Positions 28,601 through 35,496 are shown, counted from the first letter of the stretch. The stretch: 64,000 nt of DNA from Croceivirga sp009797885 (GCA_045866215.1 AP035880.1:744001-808000), one strand, 5' to 3'. Numbers and translations: made by a program. Notes: a model not told the origin generated them from the sequence alone.

Positions 28601-31600
28601 TATCACCCTCTCCGGGCTGACCACCTCACTGATCAACATCGTGAACGGCAGTGCGACGGGAACCATCAACGACAACGACGGGGGCGCCGGGTCGGGGATT
28701 GACTTTGTCGCCACCGATGTGACCGTGACCGAGAGCGCGGGCGTGACCGCCACCTTTGAGGTAAGGCTTACCGGGGACTTCCAGGACGCCTTTGACGTCG
28801 CCTTCGAGACCGCTTTCGGTACCGCCACAGCAACGGACCTTGTCCCACAAGCAGATAATATCTCCTTCGCCGGTAACGATGGCGAGGTACATACCATCGT
28901 GGTCGATATCCTCAACGATGACATCATTGAACCCACGGAGGGCTACTTTGTAAACCTCTTGAGCACCACAAATCCCCTTGTGGCCATCAACACGCCACAG
29001 GCAACAGGGACCATCCTTGATGACGACCTGGATCCAAACGATGGCCTTGACTTTGTCGCCACCGATGTGACCGTAACCGAGGGTGCGGGCGTGACCGCCA
29101 CCTTTGAGGTAAGGCTTACCGGGGACTTCCAGGACGCCTTTGACGTCGCCTTCGAGACCGCTTTCGGTACCGCCACAGCAACGGACCTTGTCCCACAAGC
29201 AGATAATATCTCCTTCGCCGGTAATGATGGGGAGGTACACACCATCGTGGTCGATATCCTGAACGACGACATCATTGAACCCACGGAGGGCTACTTTGTA
29301 AACCTCTTGAGCACTACCAATCCCCTTGTGGCCATCAACACGCCACAGGCAACAGGGACCATCCTTGATGATGATTTGGGTCCAAACGATGGCCTTGACT
29401 TTGTCGCCACCGATGTGACCGTCACCGAGGGTGCGGGCGTGACTGCCACCTTTGAGGTAAGGCTTACCGGGGACTTCCAGGACGCCTTTGATGTTGCCTT
29501 CGAGACCGCTTTCGGTACCGCTACCGCAACGGACCTTGTCCCACAGGCGGACAACATTTCCTTCGCCGGTAATGATGGGGAGGTACACACCATCGTGGTC
29601 GATATCCTGAACGACGACATCATTGAACCCACGGAGGGCTACTTTGTAAACCTCTTGAGCACTACCAATCCCCTTGTGGCCATCAACACGCCACAGGCAA
29701 CAGGGACCATCCTTGATGATGATTTGGGTCCAAACGATGGCCTTGACTTTGTCGCCACCGATGTGACCGTCACCGAGGGTGCGGACGTGACTGCCACCTT
29801 TGAGGTAAGGCTTACCGGGGACTTCCAGAATGCCTTTGATGTTGCCTTCGAGACCGCTTTCGGTACCGCTACCGCAACGGACCTTGTCCCACAGGCGGAC
29901 AACATTTCCTTCGCCGGTAATGATGGCGAGGTACACACCATCGTGGTCAATATCCTGAACGACGACATCATTGAACCCACGGAGGGCTACTTTGTAAACC
30001 TCTTGAGCACCACAAATCCCCTTGTGGCCATCAACACGCCACAGGCAACCGGGACCATCCTTGATGATGATTTGGTACCTGGCACTGGAATTCAATTCGA
30101 CAATACCAATATCATAGTCACGGAAGGCACGAACGCTTTTGCAAGGTTCACGGTTTCCCTTATTGGAAACATTGCCGAAAATGTTACTGTTGATTTTGTG
30201 AGTAACGATGGTACGGCTTTGGATGGTTCAGATTATAGTACGGATTCGGGTACAATCGTTTTTACCCCAACTGAAAAATCATTCGATATCGACATCCAAA
30301 TTATTGACGATAACATCATTGAACCTACCGAAGAATTCACAGTGGTACTATCAAACGTGGTGTCGAACTTTGGGATAGGCTTCGTTGATGGAAATACCAC
30401 CAATACCGCAACAGGTACTATTTTGGATGATGATAGTGATCCATCACTTGGTATCCAATTCGACATCAACAGTATCAATGTCAATGAGGATATAGGAACC
30501 GTAACCTTAAATGTGGTCCTTAATGTTGCTGTTCAAAATGAGTTTACCGTTGAATACCACTCCATTGACGGAGCAGCTACCGATGTTCTGGACTACACAG
30601 GTATTCCAAGCGGGACCCAAACACTGGTCTTTGGGGGTACCCATAGCAATACCCAAACTATTGCCATTCCCATCATCGATGACATCATCACCGAGAATAT
30701 GGAAGACTTCAACGTCTTGCTAAGTAATATTTCAACCACCTTGGTGAATATTTTGGCAAATGACACTGCCCATATCCATATCATCGATAATGATGGTAAT
30801 GAAGGGTGGCCAGAAGATGTAACCCTTGAGGCTTGCGAGGCCATTCCAACTCCAGCCGATATTACTACGAACAGCACTTGTGCCATAAACGTGGACTTCC
30901 AAGAGGTGATCGATGGGGACACCGATAGCTGTCCAACGGAATATACCATCACTAGAACTTGGACCATTACCGACTGTGTGGGTAATATACGAGAACATGT
31001 TCAGGTAATTACCATTGAAGATACCGTAGCTCCAACATTTGTTGAGCCACTACCATTGGATATGACGGTGTCCTGTGACAACGTTCCCAATGCCGATGTA
31101 CTTACCGCAATGGATAGCTGTGAACCCAATATGGTGGTAGACTTTACCGAAACAATAACGGGTCAGGATGATTCATGTCCATCAGAATATACCATTGTAA
31201 GGACATGGAGTGTGGCCGATTGCGCAGGCAACGCGGTTTCCCATACCCAAACCATAGTAGTGGAAGACACACAGGCACCGACTTTTGTTGAAACATTGCC
31301 GGAAAGTATGACCGTTCAATGCAATGCAGTACCAGTTGCCGCAGTATTGACTGCTATCGATAACTGTGACCCAAATATTGTGGTAACCTTTAACGAGGTA
31401 ATCACCAATGATGCCAACTGTGCGAACGGGTATACCGTTACACGTACCTGGTCAACAAGTGATTGTGCCGGCAATGGCGTTTCCCATACACAGATTATCA
31501 CCATTGCGCCAACAGGGCCTATTACTGCAAGTGACTATGAAGAACAAGTTACCGTGCTTTGTGGTGATGCACTTCCCGAAGTACCGGAACTTACGTTCTC

Positions 31601-32306
31601 CGGTGGCTGTGGCAACTATACGGTAGTGTTCAACGAAGTAACCGAGTTTTCGGATGATACCGATGATTATATGGTCATCAGAACTTGGGACGTAACCGAT
31701 TCTTGTGGCAACATGGCTTCATTTGAACAGATTGTATTTGTATTGCAGCCAAAATTGGAAGAAGTCTTCATTACCATCTGTGTGGAGGATGATGCCATAA
31801 ACCTAGTGGAATACCTGCCGGAATCTTTTGATACTTCGGGAACTTTTACCATCGTCCAAGGCGAAGTAACCATGAAAGGAAGTATGTTCAATCCGGCTGA
31901 CCTTGCCGTTGGTGAATATCTTATCGCTTATACGTCTACCGAAGGAACGTGTAAATACTACGTGGATTTTACCATAAACGTCAACAGCGACTGTGTACCC
32001 TGTGGAAGGAATCAAATTAAGGTTTCAAAAACCGTTACGGCCAATGCGGACACGATCAATGACTTCTTTGAAATTACCGGTGTGGAATACTGTCTGTATA
32101 CCTTTGAAGTGATGATTTTCAATAGATGGGGGGACAAGGTATACGAATCCGCCAACTATGAAAATACGTGGGGTGGATTTGCACCAAACAATTCCGTAGG
32201 TAACTCCGGCATGCTCCCTTCAGGCACCTATTACTATGTTATTAAAGTAAATGAAAGACCGGAATTTGAACCTATCAATGGCTTCATTTATCTGGGAACC
32301 GAGTAA
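19605..32306 (+). CDS. Giant Calx-beta repeat adhesin with type B T9SS sorting domain
   Basis: A 4233-residue surface protein. It has a signal peptide (residues 1-28, ending SKDINAQ) and an N-terminal region of unknown fold (about 30-260). A cadherin/Big-like domain follows near residues 275-355 (GTFTYTPDPGFTGTDTFEI), then three divergent Calx-beta domains. Twenty near-identical 116-residue Calx-beta repeats occupy residues 709-3028, and four units of a related 116-residue family occupy 3031-3494. Two more divergent Calx-beta domains and HYR-like Cys-bearing domains (DCAGN motifs, about 3739-4046) come next. The C-terminal gliding-motility-associated/CHU_C domain (about 4130-4233; MIFNRWGDKVYES, GTYYYVIK) is the type B sorting signal for T9SS. 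Calx-beta domains bind Ca2+, and acidic IIDD and INDNDG motifs recur here. A calcium-stabilised adhesive fibre is inferred. The partners porP and ompA follow. Confidence 0.93.
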   Translation: MKTNTSLSIIKGILSICLVVLISKDINAQANSVRTGVTFTWADTQSNLSDPATIESIAIDGSVYSTFVVPSNYELTRLGPGGHGDNHINQDGSQIAGSSNSPTWNAQALAAYQSINLNHYFESNGNGDNFCNDYGAVATTDTQIQTISYSPGIPSNPDGILAVTERGGNNCFYIEVWGIPVGGGPEQQLGQTFVRNETNLTGVRPPAPPTTNSDYWSSGRNNENGQIIGIALYKLSDLAPIGSTITSIRYYAATNDNGDGKFFLMQTYAQDDSFNPEFEDVFYGDAGANDNVPVGSAYTYFTSTPPFNGTVVVNTDGTFTYTPDPGFTGTDTFEIQVCLPVPNQNVCDISTVTLDVKSGVAINNASADEGNNLSFTIEINDPITEDIEFDISYTDNTTTGADYSGPTTITLPANANSVSLDVAALNDSWFEGSETFNVIISDPSNTVTITNDTGLGTINDTDSATVVTDNYDVDEDAGVLQLRVWLSESESGVESSFSVDVVIGDNGSLINPATAGSDYNVLATTTITFPANSPAGTEFFIPFTVIDDAVAEPSEQIIQRLTNAVGITGIGLAGPGGVIRIHDNDTAIVSLQDINVNEDIGSVSYEFRLLGETQNPFDISFNTSDGTAIDPNDYSSTSGTVTFTGNTNEIQTVSLPIIDDTFIEPSESFSVNASYTGVAPGFTNAQALDVSITNNPGTVTINDNDGGAGSGIAVTGFNVNEDAGTATFDVTLNADVQGGFDVDFAIADGSAIAPGDYTVANANGTLNFTGTNGEVRSVTVTIIDDTLIEAPEDLSITLSGLTTPLINIVNGTATGTINDNDGSAGSGIAVTGFNVNEDAGTATFDVTLNADVQGGFDVDFAIADGSAIAPGDYTVANANGTLNFTGTNGEVRSVTVTIIDDTLIEAPEDLNITLSGLTTPLINIVNGTATGTINDNDGSAGSGIAVTGFNVNEDAGTATFDVTLNADVQGGFDVDFAIADGSAIAPGDYTVANANGTLSFTGTNGEVRSVTVTIIDDTLIETPEDLSITLSGLTTSLINIVNGTATGTINDNDGGAGSGIAVTGFNVNEDAGTATFDVTLNADVQGGFDVDFAIADGSAIAPGDYTVANANGTLSFTGTNGEVRSVTVTIIDDTLIETPEDLSITLSGLTTSLINIVNGTATGTINDNDGGAGSGIAVTGFTVNEDAGTATFDVTLNADVQGGFDVDFTVADGSAIAPGDYTVANANGTLSFTGTNGEVRSVTVTIIDDTIIEAPEDLSITLSGLTTSLINIVGGTATGTINDNDGSAGSGIAVTGFNVNEDAGTATFDVTLNADVQGGFDVDFTVADGSAIAPGDYTVANANGTLNFTGTNGEVRSVTVTIIDDTLIETPEDLSITLSGLTTSLINIVGGTATGTINDNDGGAGSGIAVTGFTVNEDEGTATFDVTLNADVQGGFDVDFAIADGSAIAPNDYTVVNANGTLNFTGTNGEVRSVTVTIIDDTIIEAPEDLNITLSGLTTSLINIVNGTATGTINDNDGGAGSGIAVTGFNVNEDAGTATFDVTLNADVQGGFDVDFAVADGSAIAPGDYTVATANGTLSFTGTNGEVRSVTVTIIDDTLIEAPEDLSITLSGLTTSLINIVNGSATGTINDNDGGAGSGIAVTGFNVNEDEGTATFDVTLNADVQGGFDVDFTVADGSAIAPGDYTVANANGTLNFTGTNGEVRSVTVTIIDDTLIETPEDLSITLSGLTTSLINIVGGTATGTINDNDGGAGSGIAVTGFTVNEDAGTATFDVTLNADVQGGFDVDFAIADGSAIAPNDYTVVNANGTLNFTGTNGEVRSVTVTIIDDTLIEAPEDLSITLSGLTTSLINIVNGTATGTINDNDGSAGSGIAVTGFTVNEDAGTATFDVTLNADVQGGFDVDFTVADGSAIAPGDYTVANANGTLNFIGTNGEVRSVTVTIIDDTLIETPEDLSITLSGLTTSLINIVNGTATGTINDNDGSAGSGIAVTGFTVNEDAGTATFDVTLNADVQGGFDVDFAVADGSAIAPGDYTVATANGTLSFTGTNGEVRSVTVTIIDDTLIETPEDLNITLSGLTTSLINIVNGTATGTINDNDGSAGSGIAVTGFTVNEDEGTATFDVTLNADVQGGFDVDFTVADGSAIAPGDYTVANANGTLNFTGTNGEVRSVTVTIIDDTLIETPEDLSITLSGLTTSLINIVGGTATGTINDNDGGAGSGIAVTGFTVNEDEGTATFDVTLNADVQGGFDVDFAIADGSAIAPGDYTVANANGTLNFTGTNGEVRSVTVTIIDDTLIETPEDLSITLSGLTTSLINIVGGTATGTINDNDGSAGSGIAVTGFTVNEDAGTATFDVTLNADVQGGFDVDFAIADGSAIAPGDYTVVNANGTLNFIGTNGEVRSVTVTIIDDTLIEGPENLSITLSGLTTTLINIVNGTATGTINDNDGSAGSGIAVTGFTVNEDAGTATFDVTLNADVQGGFDVDFAIADGSAIAPGDYTVANANGTLNFTGTNGEVRSVTVTIIDDTLIEGPENLSITLSGLTTSLINIVNGTATGTINDNDGGAGSGIAVTGFTVNEDAGTATFDVTLNADVQGGFDVDFTVADGSAIAPGDYTVANANGTLSFTGTNGEVRSVTVTIIDDTIIEAPEDLSITLSGLTTSLINIVGGTATGTINDNDGSAGSGIAVTGFNVNEDAGTATFDVTLNADVQGGFDVDFTVADGSAIAPGDYTVANANGTLNFTGTNGEVRSVTVTIIDDTLIETPEDLSITLSGLTTSLINIVGGTATGTINDNDGGAGSGIAVTGFTVNEDEGTATFDVTLNADVQGGFDVDFAIADGSAIAPNDYTVVNANGTLNFTGTNGEVRSVTVTIIDDTIIEAPEDLNITLSGLTTSLINIVNGTATGTINDNDGGAGSGIAVTGFNVNEDAGTATFDVTLNADVQGGFDVDFAVADGSAIAPGDYTVANANGTLNFIGTNGEVRSVTVTIIDDTLIEGPENLSITLSGLTTSLINIVNGSATGTINDNDGGAGSGIDFVATDVTVTESAGVTATFEVRLTGDFQDAFDVAFETAFGTATATDLVPQADNISFAGNDGEVHTIVVDILNDDIIEPTEGYFVNLLSTTNPLVAINTPQATGTILDDDLDPNDGLDFVATDVTVTEGAGVTATFEVRLTGDFQDAFDVAFETAFGTATATDLVPQADNISFAGNDGEVHTIVVDILNDDIIEPTEGYFVNLLSTTNPLVAINTPQATGTILDDDLGPNDGLDFVATDVTVTEGAGVTATFEVRLTGDFQDAFDVAFETAFGTATATDLVPQADNISFAGNDGEVHTIVVDILNDDIIEPTEGYFVNLLSTTNPLVAINTPQATGTILDDDLGPNDGLDFVATDVTVTEGADVTATFEVRLTGDFQNAFDVAFETAFGTATATDLVPQADNISFAGNDGEVHTIVVNILNDDIIEPTEGYFVNLLSTTNPLVAINTPQATGTILDDDLVPGTGIQFDNTNIIVTEGTNAFARFTVSLIGNIAENVTVDFVSNDGTALDGSDYSTDSGTIVFTPTEKSFDIDIQIIDDNIIEPTEEFTVVLSNVVSNFGIGFVDGNTTNTATGTILDDDSDPSLGIQFDINSINVNEDIGTVTLNVVLNVAVQNEFTVEYHSIDGAATDVLDYTGIPSGTQTLVFGGTHSNTQTIAIPIIDDIITENMEDFNVLLSNISTTLVNILANDTAHIHIIDNDGNEGWPEDVTLEACEAIPTPADITTNSTCAINVDFQEVIDGDTDSCPTEYTITRTWTITDCVGNIREHVQVITIEDTVAPTFVEPLPLDMTVSCDNVPNADVLTAMDSCEPNMVVDFTETITGQDDSCPSEYTIVRTWSVADCAGNAVSHTQTIVVEDTQAPTFVETLPESMTVQCNAVPVAAVLTAIDNCDPNIVVTFNEVITNDANCANGYTVTRTWSTSDCAGNGVSHTQIITIAPTGPITASDYEEQVTVLCGDALPEVPELTFSGGCGNYTVVFNEVTEFSDDTDDYMVIRTWDVTDSCGNMASFEQIVFVLQPKLEEVFITICVEDDAINLVEYLPESFDTSGTFTIVQGEVTMKGSMFNPADLAVGEYLIAYTSTEGTCKYYVDFTINVNSDCVPCGRNQIKVSKTVTANADTINDFFEITGVEYCLYTFEVMIFNRWGDKVYESANYENTWGGFAPNNSVGNSGMLPSGTYYYVIKVNERPEFEPINGFIYLGTE
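23026..24321 (+). repeat. 1296-bp duplicated block, copy 1
   Basis: Comparing line by line by eye, this stretch shows no difference from 27202-28497, exactly 4176 bp (12 units) downstream. It covers the end of unit 4 to the middle of unit 8. The flanking mismatches are at 23025 (G, against A at 27201) and 24322 (C, against A at 28498). Confidence 0.85.
27202..28497 (+). repeat. 1296-bp duplicated block, copy 2
   Basis: Second copy of the block at 23026-24321, covering the end of unit 16 to the middle of unit 20. It is the last part of the 20-unit array before the switch to the second repeat family. Confidence 0.85.
28695..30086 (+). repeat. Four tandem units of a second Calx-beta family, 348 bp each
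   Basis: Four in-frame units starting at 28695, 29043, 29391 and 29739, with the core G(I/L)DFVATDVTVTE and the end TGTILDDDL. They differ in sequence from the 20-unit array but have exactly the same length and an alignable layout (NDGEVHTIVVDILNDDIIEPTE against TNGEVRSVTVTIIDDTLIE). They look like a diverged sister family that was amplified separately. Confidence 0.95.
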
Positions 32307-32317
32307 GATGATAAATG

Positions 32318-32352
32318 CTGATTAAGGCCAATCCGGGATTGGCCTTAATCAG
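32318..32352 (+). terminator. Perfect 17-bp hairpin between adhesin and porP
   Basis: The arms CTGATTAAGGCCAATCC and GGATTGGCCTTAATCAG are perfectly complementary around a single G, starting 12 bp after the adhesin stop. No T tract follows the hairpin. It could be a partial terminator, an RNA-processing site or an mRNA 3'-end stabiliser, setting different expression for the 12.7-kb adhesin gene and the downstream secretion partners. Confidence 0.7.
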
Positions 32353-32533
32353 TCATCCATCGTTTCAAACCTTCATTTTATCCCAGCGAATTTACCTTTA
32401 AACGACACAACTATCCAACAACGAATAAAAATGGGTTTTGAACGGCTAAATTACTGGTTACCACCAAGTTTTTGTTGCTTTGTATTAGGAATAGAACCCA
32501 AAAAATTCCGAAAGAAAACTTAACCTATAAGTC

Positions 32534-33442
32534 ATGAAAACGCTCCGTTATGGTGTATTGGTAATTACAATGCTGCTAAGTGTGCAACTAAGTGCGCAAC
32601 AATTGCCGCAGTTTACACAATACATGTTCAATCCCATTTCCATAAATCCTGCCTATGCAGGCAGCAGACAGGTTTTAAACCTCACGGCTTTGCACAGAAA
32701 CCAATGGGCCGGACTGGATGGGAATCCTGTAACCAGTACATTTTCTGTCCATACGCCTTTACAGAACGAACGTGTTGGACTGGGGATTTCCTACATTACC
32801 GATCAATTGGGTTTTGAAAAAACGGATTATGTATACGGTGACTTTTCCTATACCATCCCCGTTTCCTTTGAGGCAAAATTGTCTTTCGGATTAAAAGGAG
32901 GTTTCACCAACTACCGCTTGGAAAATCCGGATATCAACGATCCTTTCTTTGTCGATAATTTTAACAGTTGGCAACCCAACATAGGGGCAGGGGTCTACCT
33001 AAGTACCAATAGATGGTATGCTGGTATTTCCACCCCAAGGATTTTGAACACCGTTATAAATCAAGGGGAATTTGAAGCCTTGGAGCGCGTAAGTTATTAT
33101 GCCATGGGTGGATTGGTCCTGGATTTGACCCTGGATATAAAGTTTAGGCCATCCTTCATCACAAAATTTACCAATGGGGCGCCGGCCACATATGATATAA
33201 CCGCTGGTTTTCTGTTCTATGAGAAATTTTGGGCAGGTGCTTCCTACCGATTCAACGATGCCTCCAATTTTGGGGCCTATATGGATTATCAGGTATCCAA
33301 GGATATACGAATTGGATATGCCTATGACCTCCCGACCGGTATCATTAGACCCTATACTGGAGGGACGCACGAAGTGATATTGATTTTTGAGCCAAGATTG
33401 GTCAAAAGTAAGAATCTGTACCGGTCACCAAGATATTTCTAA
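32534..33442 (+). CDS. PorP/SprF family type IX secretion system membrane protein
   Basis: A 302-residue outer-membrane beta-barrel of the PorP/SprF family. It has a signal peptide (about residues 1-21, ending LSAQ) and the hallmark opening QLPQFTQYMFNPISINPAYAGSR. Conserved segments include LHRNQWAGLDGNP, LGISYITDQLGFEKTDYVYGDFSY and the C-terminal TGGTHEVILIFEP. Family members found next to cargo with type B sorting domains are thought to receive or anchor that cargo at the cell surface. Here the protein follows the giant adhesin and precedes an OmpA protein by 5 bp, so a dedicated role in displaying the adhesin is likely by genomic association. A 14-mer before its start also occurs before the adhesin start. 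Confidence 0.94.
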   Translation: MKTLRYGVLVITMLLSVQLSAQQLPQFTQYMFNPISINPAYAGSRQVLNLTALHRNQWAGLDGNPVTSTFSVHTPLQNERVGLGISYITDQLGFEKTDYVYGDFSYTIPVSFEAKLSFGLKGGFTNYRLENPDINDPFFVDNFNSWQPNIGAGVYLSTNRWYAGISTPRILNTVINQGEFEALERVSYYAMGGLVLDLTLDIKFRPSFITKFTNGAPATYDITAGFLFYEKFWAGASYRFNDASNFGAYMDYQVSKDIRIGYAYDLPTGIIRPYTGGTHEVILIFEPRLVKSKNLYRSPRYF

Positions 33443-33447
33443 AATAG

Positions 33448-35469
33448 TTGAACATGAGATCAAAACCCTTATTTGTCATTACATGCGTTGTTTTGTTGGC
33501 AACTTCGTTTTTGACAGCACAGTCCGTAGTTCAGAAAAAAGCTGATATCATGTTCAGCAAGTTTTCTTATGCAAAAGCCATTCCCCTATATGAAGAAATG
33601 TTAGTGAAAGATGACAATGCTTTCCATGCCTTACAGCGACTGGCCGAATCATATCTCTTGCTAAGGGACTTTGAAAAGTCGATTCCTTATTTTGAACGTT
33701 TCATTGAAAGTAGGGAAACCCCTTCCAACTACTATTTTAAATACGGAATGGCCCTTAAAAGTGTAGGTAAGGAAAAAGAGGCCCTTCATTGGCTAAAACG
33801 TTACAAAAAACTGAATAAAAACGATAAGCGGGTAAAACAGTTTTTAAAGGACGGGAACCTTGCGTCCGTGGTTTTCAACAGTAGGGAACGTTACGAGGTG
33901 GAACCCGTTCACTTTAATTCCGAATACAATGATTTTGGTGCCATTGAATTCAATGGCCGAATTTACTTTAGTTCAAGTAGATCCACCAAAGAAAAGGCGA
34001 ACCTCTACGAATGGGACAATCAGCCATGGTTGGACATTTATTACATTGAAGAGGACAACGATGCTTTTTCCGGTAGGATGTCGGATTCTGGGGTCATGCC
34101 GTTCAATGATGCCATCAACTCGGAATACCATGAAAGTTCCCTGGCCTTTTCAACGGATTATAAAAATGATACCATCATATACTTCACCAGAAACAATTAT
34201 TTCCAAAACAAAACCGGTTTTTACGAAATAAAACACAAAGAAGAAAAACTGGTCGAAAAACGAAATAACCTCAAAATTTATAAGGCCGAAAAAGTTAACG
34301 GAAACTGGGCAGTAACGAGAAACCTTAAGCTCAATGCCGATCACTATTCCACCGGTCATCCCAGCGTAAATCCCAATAGGACCAAACTATACTTTGCATC
34401 GGACAGACCCGATGGGTATGGGGGAACAGATATCTATTACTGTGACATTCATCCCAGGGGAGGCGTTGGCAAGGCCGTAAATGCCGGCCCTATTGTAAAT
34501 ACTGCGGGAAATGAAATGTTTCCTTTTGTAAACAATGAGGGCAAACTATTCTTTTCCTCGGACGGACATGTTGGATTTGGACAATTGGATGTCTTTGCAA
34601 CCGTAACCAATGAGGAGGATGCCATTGTGGATATTATTAATCTTGGAAAACCGATCAATAGTGAGAAAGACGACTTTGCTTTCTATTCCAACGAGGATGG
34701 TACCAAGGGATATATAAGCTCCAACCGAAAGGGAGGCAAAGGGGGCGATGATATCTATAAATTTGATTTTACCCCTTCGCTCTACCTGGAAGGCTACGTT
34801 TATGACGCTGTCAATGACCAACCGTTGGATTCGGTATTGATCCAGTTGACCAAGGACAATGGCGATACGTTTATCAAAGAAACCACTACGGACAAAAACG
34901 GGTACTACCGCATGTTCGTCAATAGGAATATGGACTACACCCTATCCCTAACAAGACGTACCCATCCGAACAAACTGGTGGATTTGTCCACATTCAATCT
35001 TCCCAGAACGCAAAAGAAGGTTGTTAGGGATATTTATATGGAGCCCGTAATGGATGTTAAGGTCCTGGCAGGACTGAACAAAATATATTTCGATTTTGAC
35101 AAAAGCAATATTAGGCCGGATGCTGCCAGGGAATTGGATAAGGTAGTGAACCTAATGCTCGTCACCTATCCCTATATGACCATTAAATTGGAAGCCCATA
35201 CCGATCCCGTTGGGAGCCATCAATACAATGACAAATTATCCGAAGCCAGGGCAAAATCTACATACGATTACCTCATCAAAAATGGTATTCCCCAAGAAAG
35301 GATCCTTTCTTATAAAGGTTTTGGAAAACGCAGACCTGTTAATGATTGTAAGACCAAATGGGATTGCCCAGCCAAAGTATTGGAGTTAAACCGACGGACT
35401 GAATTCCCCATCATCAATATCCTGGGGCCAGAAAGTAAAAAAGCCCTGGTATTGAACAAAAGTAAATAG
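33448..35469 (+). CDS. OmpA family protein with TPR and PD40 repeats
   Basis: A 673-residue envelope protein. A signal peptide (about residues 1-24) is followed by TPR helices (about 28-130). A WD40-like/PD40 beta-propeller follows at about 150-440, with repeated FSS- and FASDRP-type blades such as LYFASDRPDGYGGTDIY and LFFSSDGHVGFGQLDVF. Next is a CarboxypepD-reg-like domain (about 448-530), then an OmpA C-terminal peptidoglycan-binding domain (about 545-655; IYFDFDKSNIRPDAARELD, EAHTDPVG, SEARAKSTYDYL). This architecture is the standard third member of PorP/type B cargo loci. It probably links the outer-membrane complex to peptidoglycan. It sits 5 bp after porP and is convergent with the MscS gene. 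Confidence 0.93.
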   Translation: MNMRSKPLFVITCVVLLATSFLTAQSVVQKKADIMFSKFSYAKAIPLYEEMLVKDDNAFHALQRLAESYLLLRDFEKSIPYFERFIESRETPSNYYFKYGMALKSVGKEKEALHWLKRYKKLNKNDKRVKQFLKDGNLASVVFNSRERYEVEPVHFNSEYNDFGAIEFNGRIYFSSSRSTKEKANLYEWDNQPWLDIYYIEEDNDAFSGRMSDSGVMPFNDAINSEYHESSLAFSTDYKNDTIIYFTRNNYFQNKTGFYEIKHKEEKLVEKRNNLKIYKAEKVNGNWAVTRNLKLNADHYSTGHPSVNPNRTKLYFASDRPDGYGGTDIYYCDIHPRGGVGKAVNAGPIVNTAGNEMFPFVNNEGKLFFSSDGHVGFGQLDVFATVTNEEDAIVDIINLGKPINSEKDDFAFYSNEDGTKGYISSNRKGGKGGDDIYKFDFTPSLYLEGYVYDAVNDQPLDSVLIQLTKDNGDTFIKETTTDKNGYYRMFVNRNMDYTLSLTRRTHPNKLVDLSTFNLPRTQKKVVRDIYMEPVMDVKVLAGLNKIYFDFDKSNIRPDAARELDKVVNLMLVTYPYMTIKLEAHTDPVGSHQYNDKLSEARAKSTYDYLIKNGIPQERILSYKGFGKRRPVNDCKTKWDCPAKVLELNRRTEFPIINILGPESKKALVLNKSK

Positions 35470-35496
35470 ATAAGAGCCCTCGGTTGAGTGCTTTCT

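Larger units (their letters stand above)
21729..28688 (+). repeat. Tandem array of 20 Calx-beta units, 348 bp each
   Basis: Twenty head-to-tail, in-frame 348-bp units (116 codons) with no indels. Each begins GSGIAVTGF and ends TINDNDG plus GA or SA. Variation is confined to a few residue positions: GFN/GFT, NEDA/NEDE, FAIA/FTVA/FAVA, GDY/NDY, IEA/IET/IEG, and IVNG/IVGG. The DNA is visibly richer in GC than the flanks. Unit number should be treated with care, because such arrays can be mis-assembled. Confidence 0.97.

Noticed and set aside
21729..30086. Could the regular repeats be a CRISPR array?
   Set aside because: Units are 348 bp, contiguous without spacers, and in frame within one ORF.
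28626..30095. A 489-codon open frame on the minus strand across the second Calx-beta repeats
   Set aside because: It repeats with the 348-bp period and is the antisense shadow of GC-rich repeats; its product is low-complexity and has no start context.
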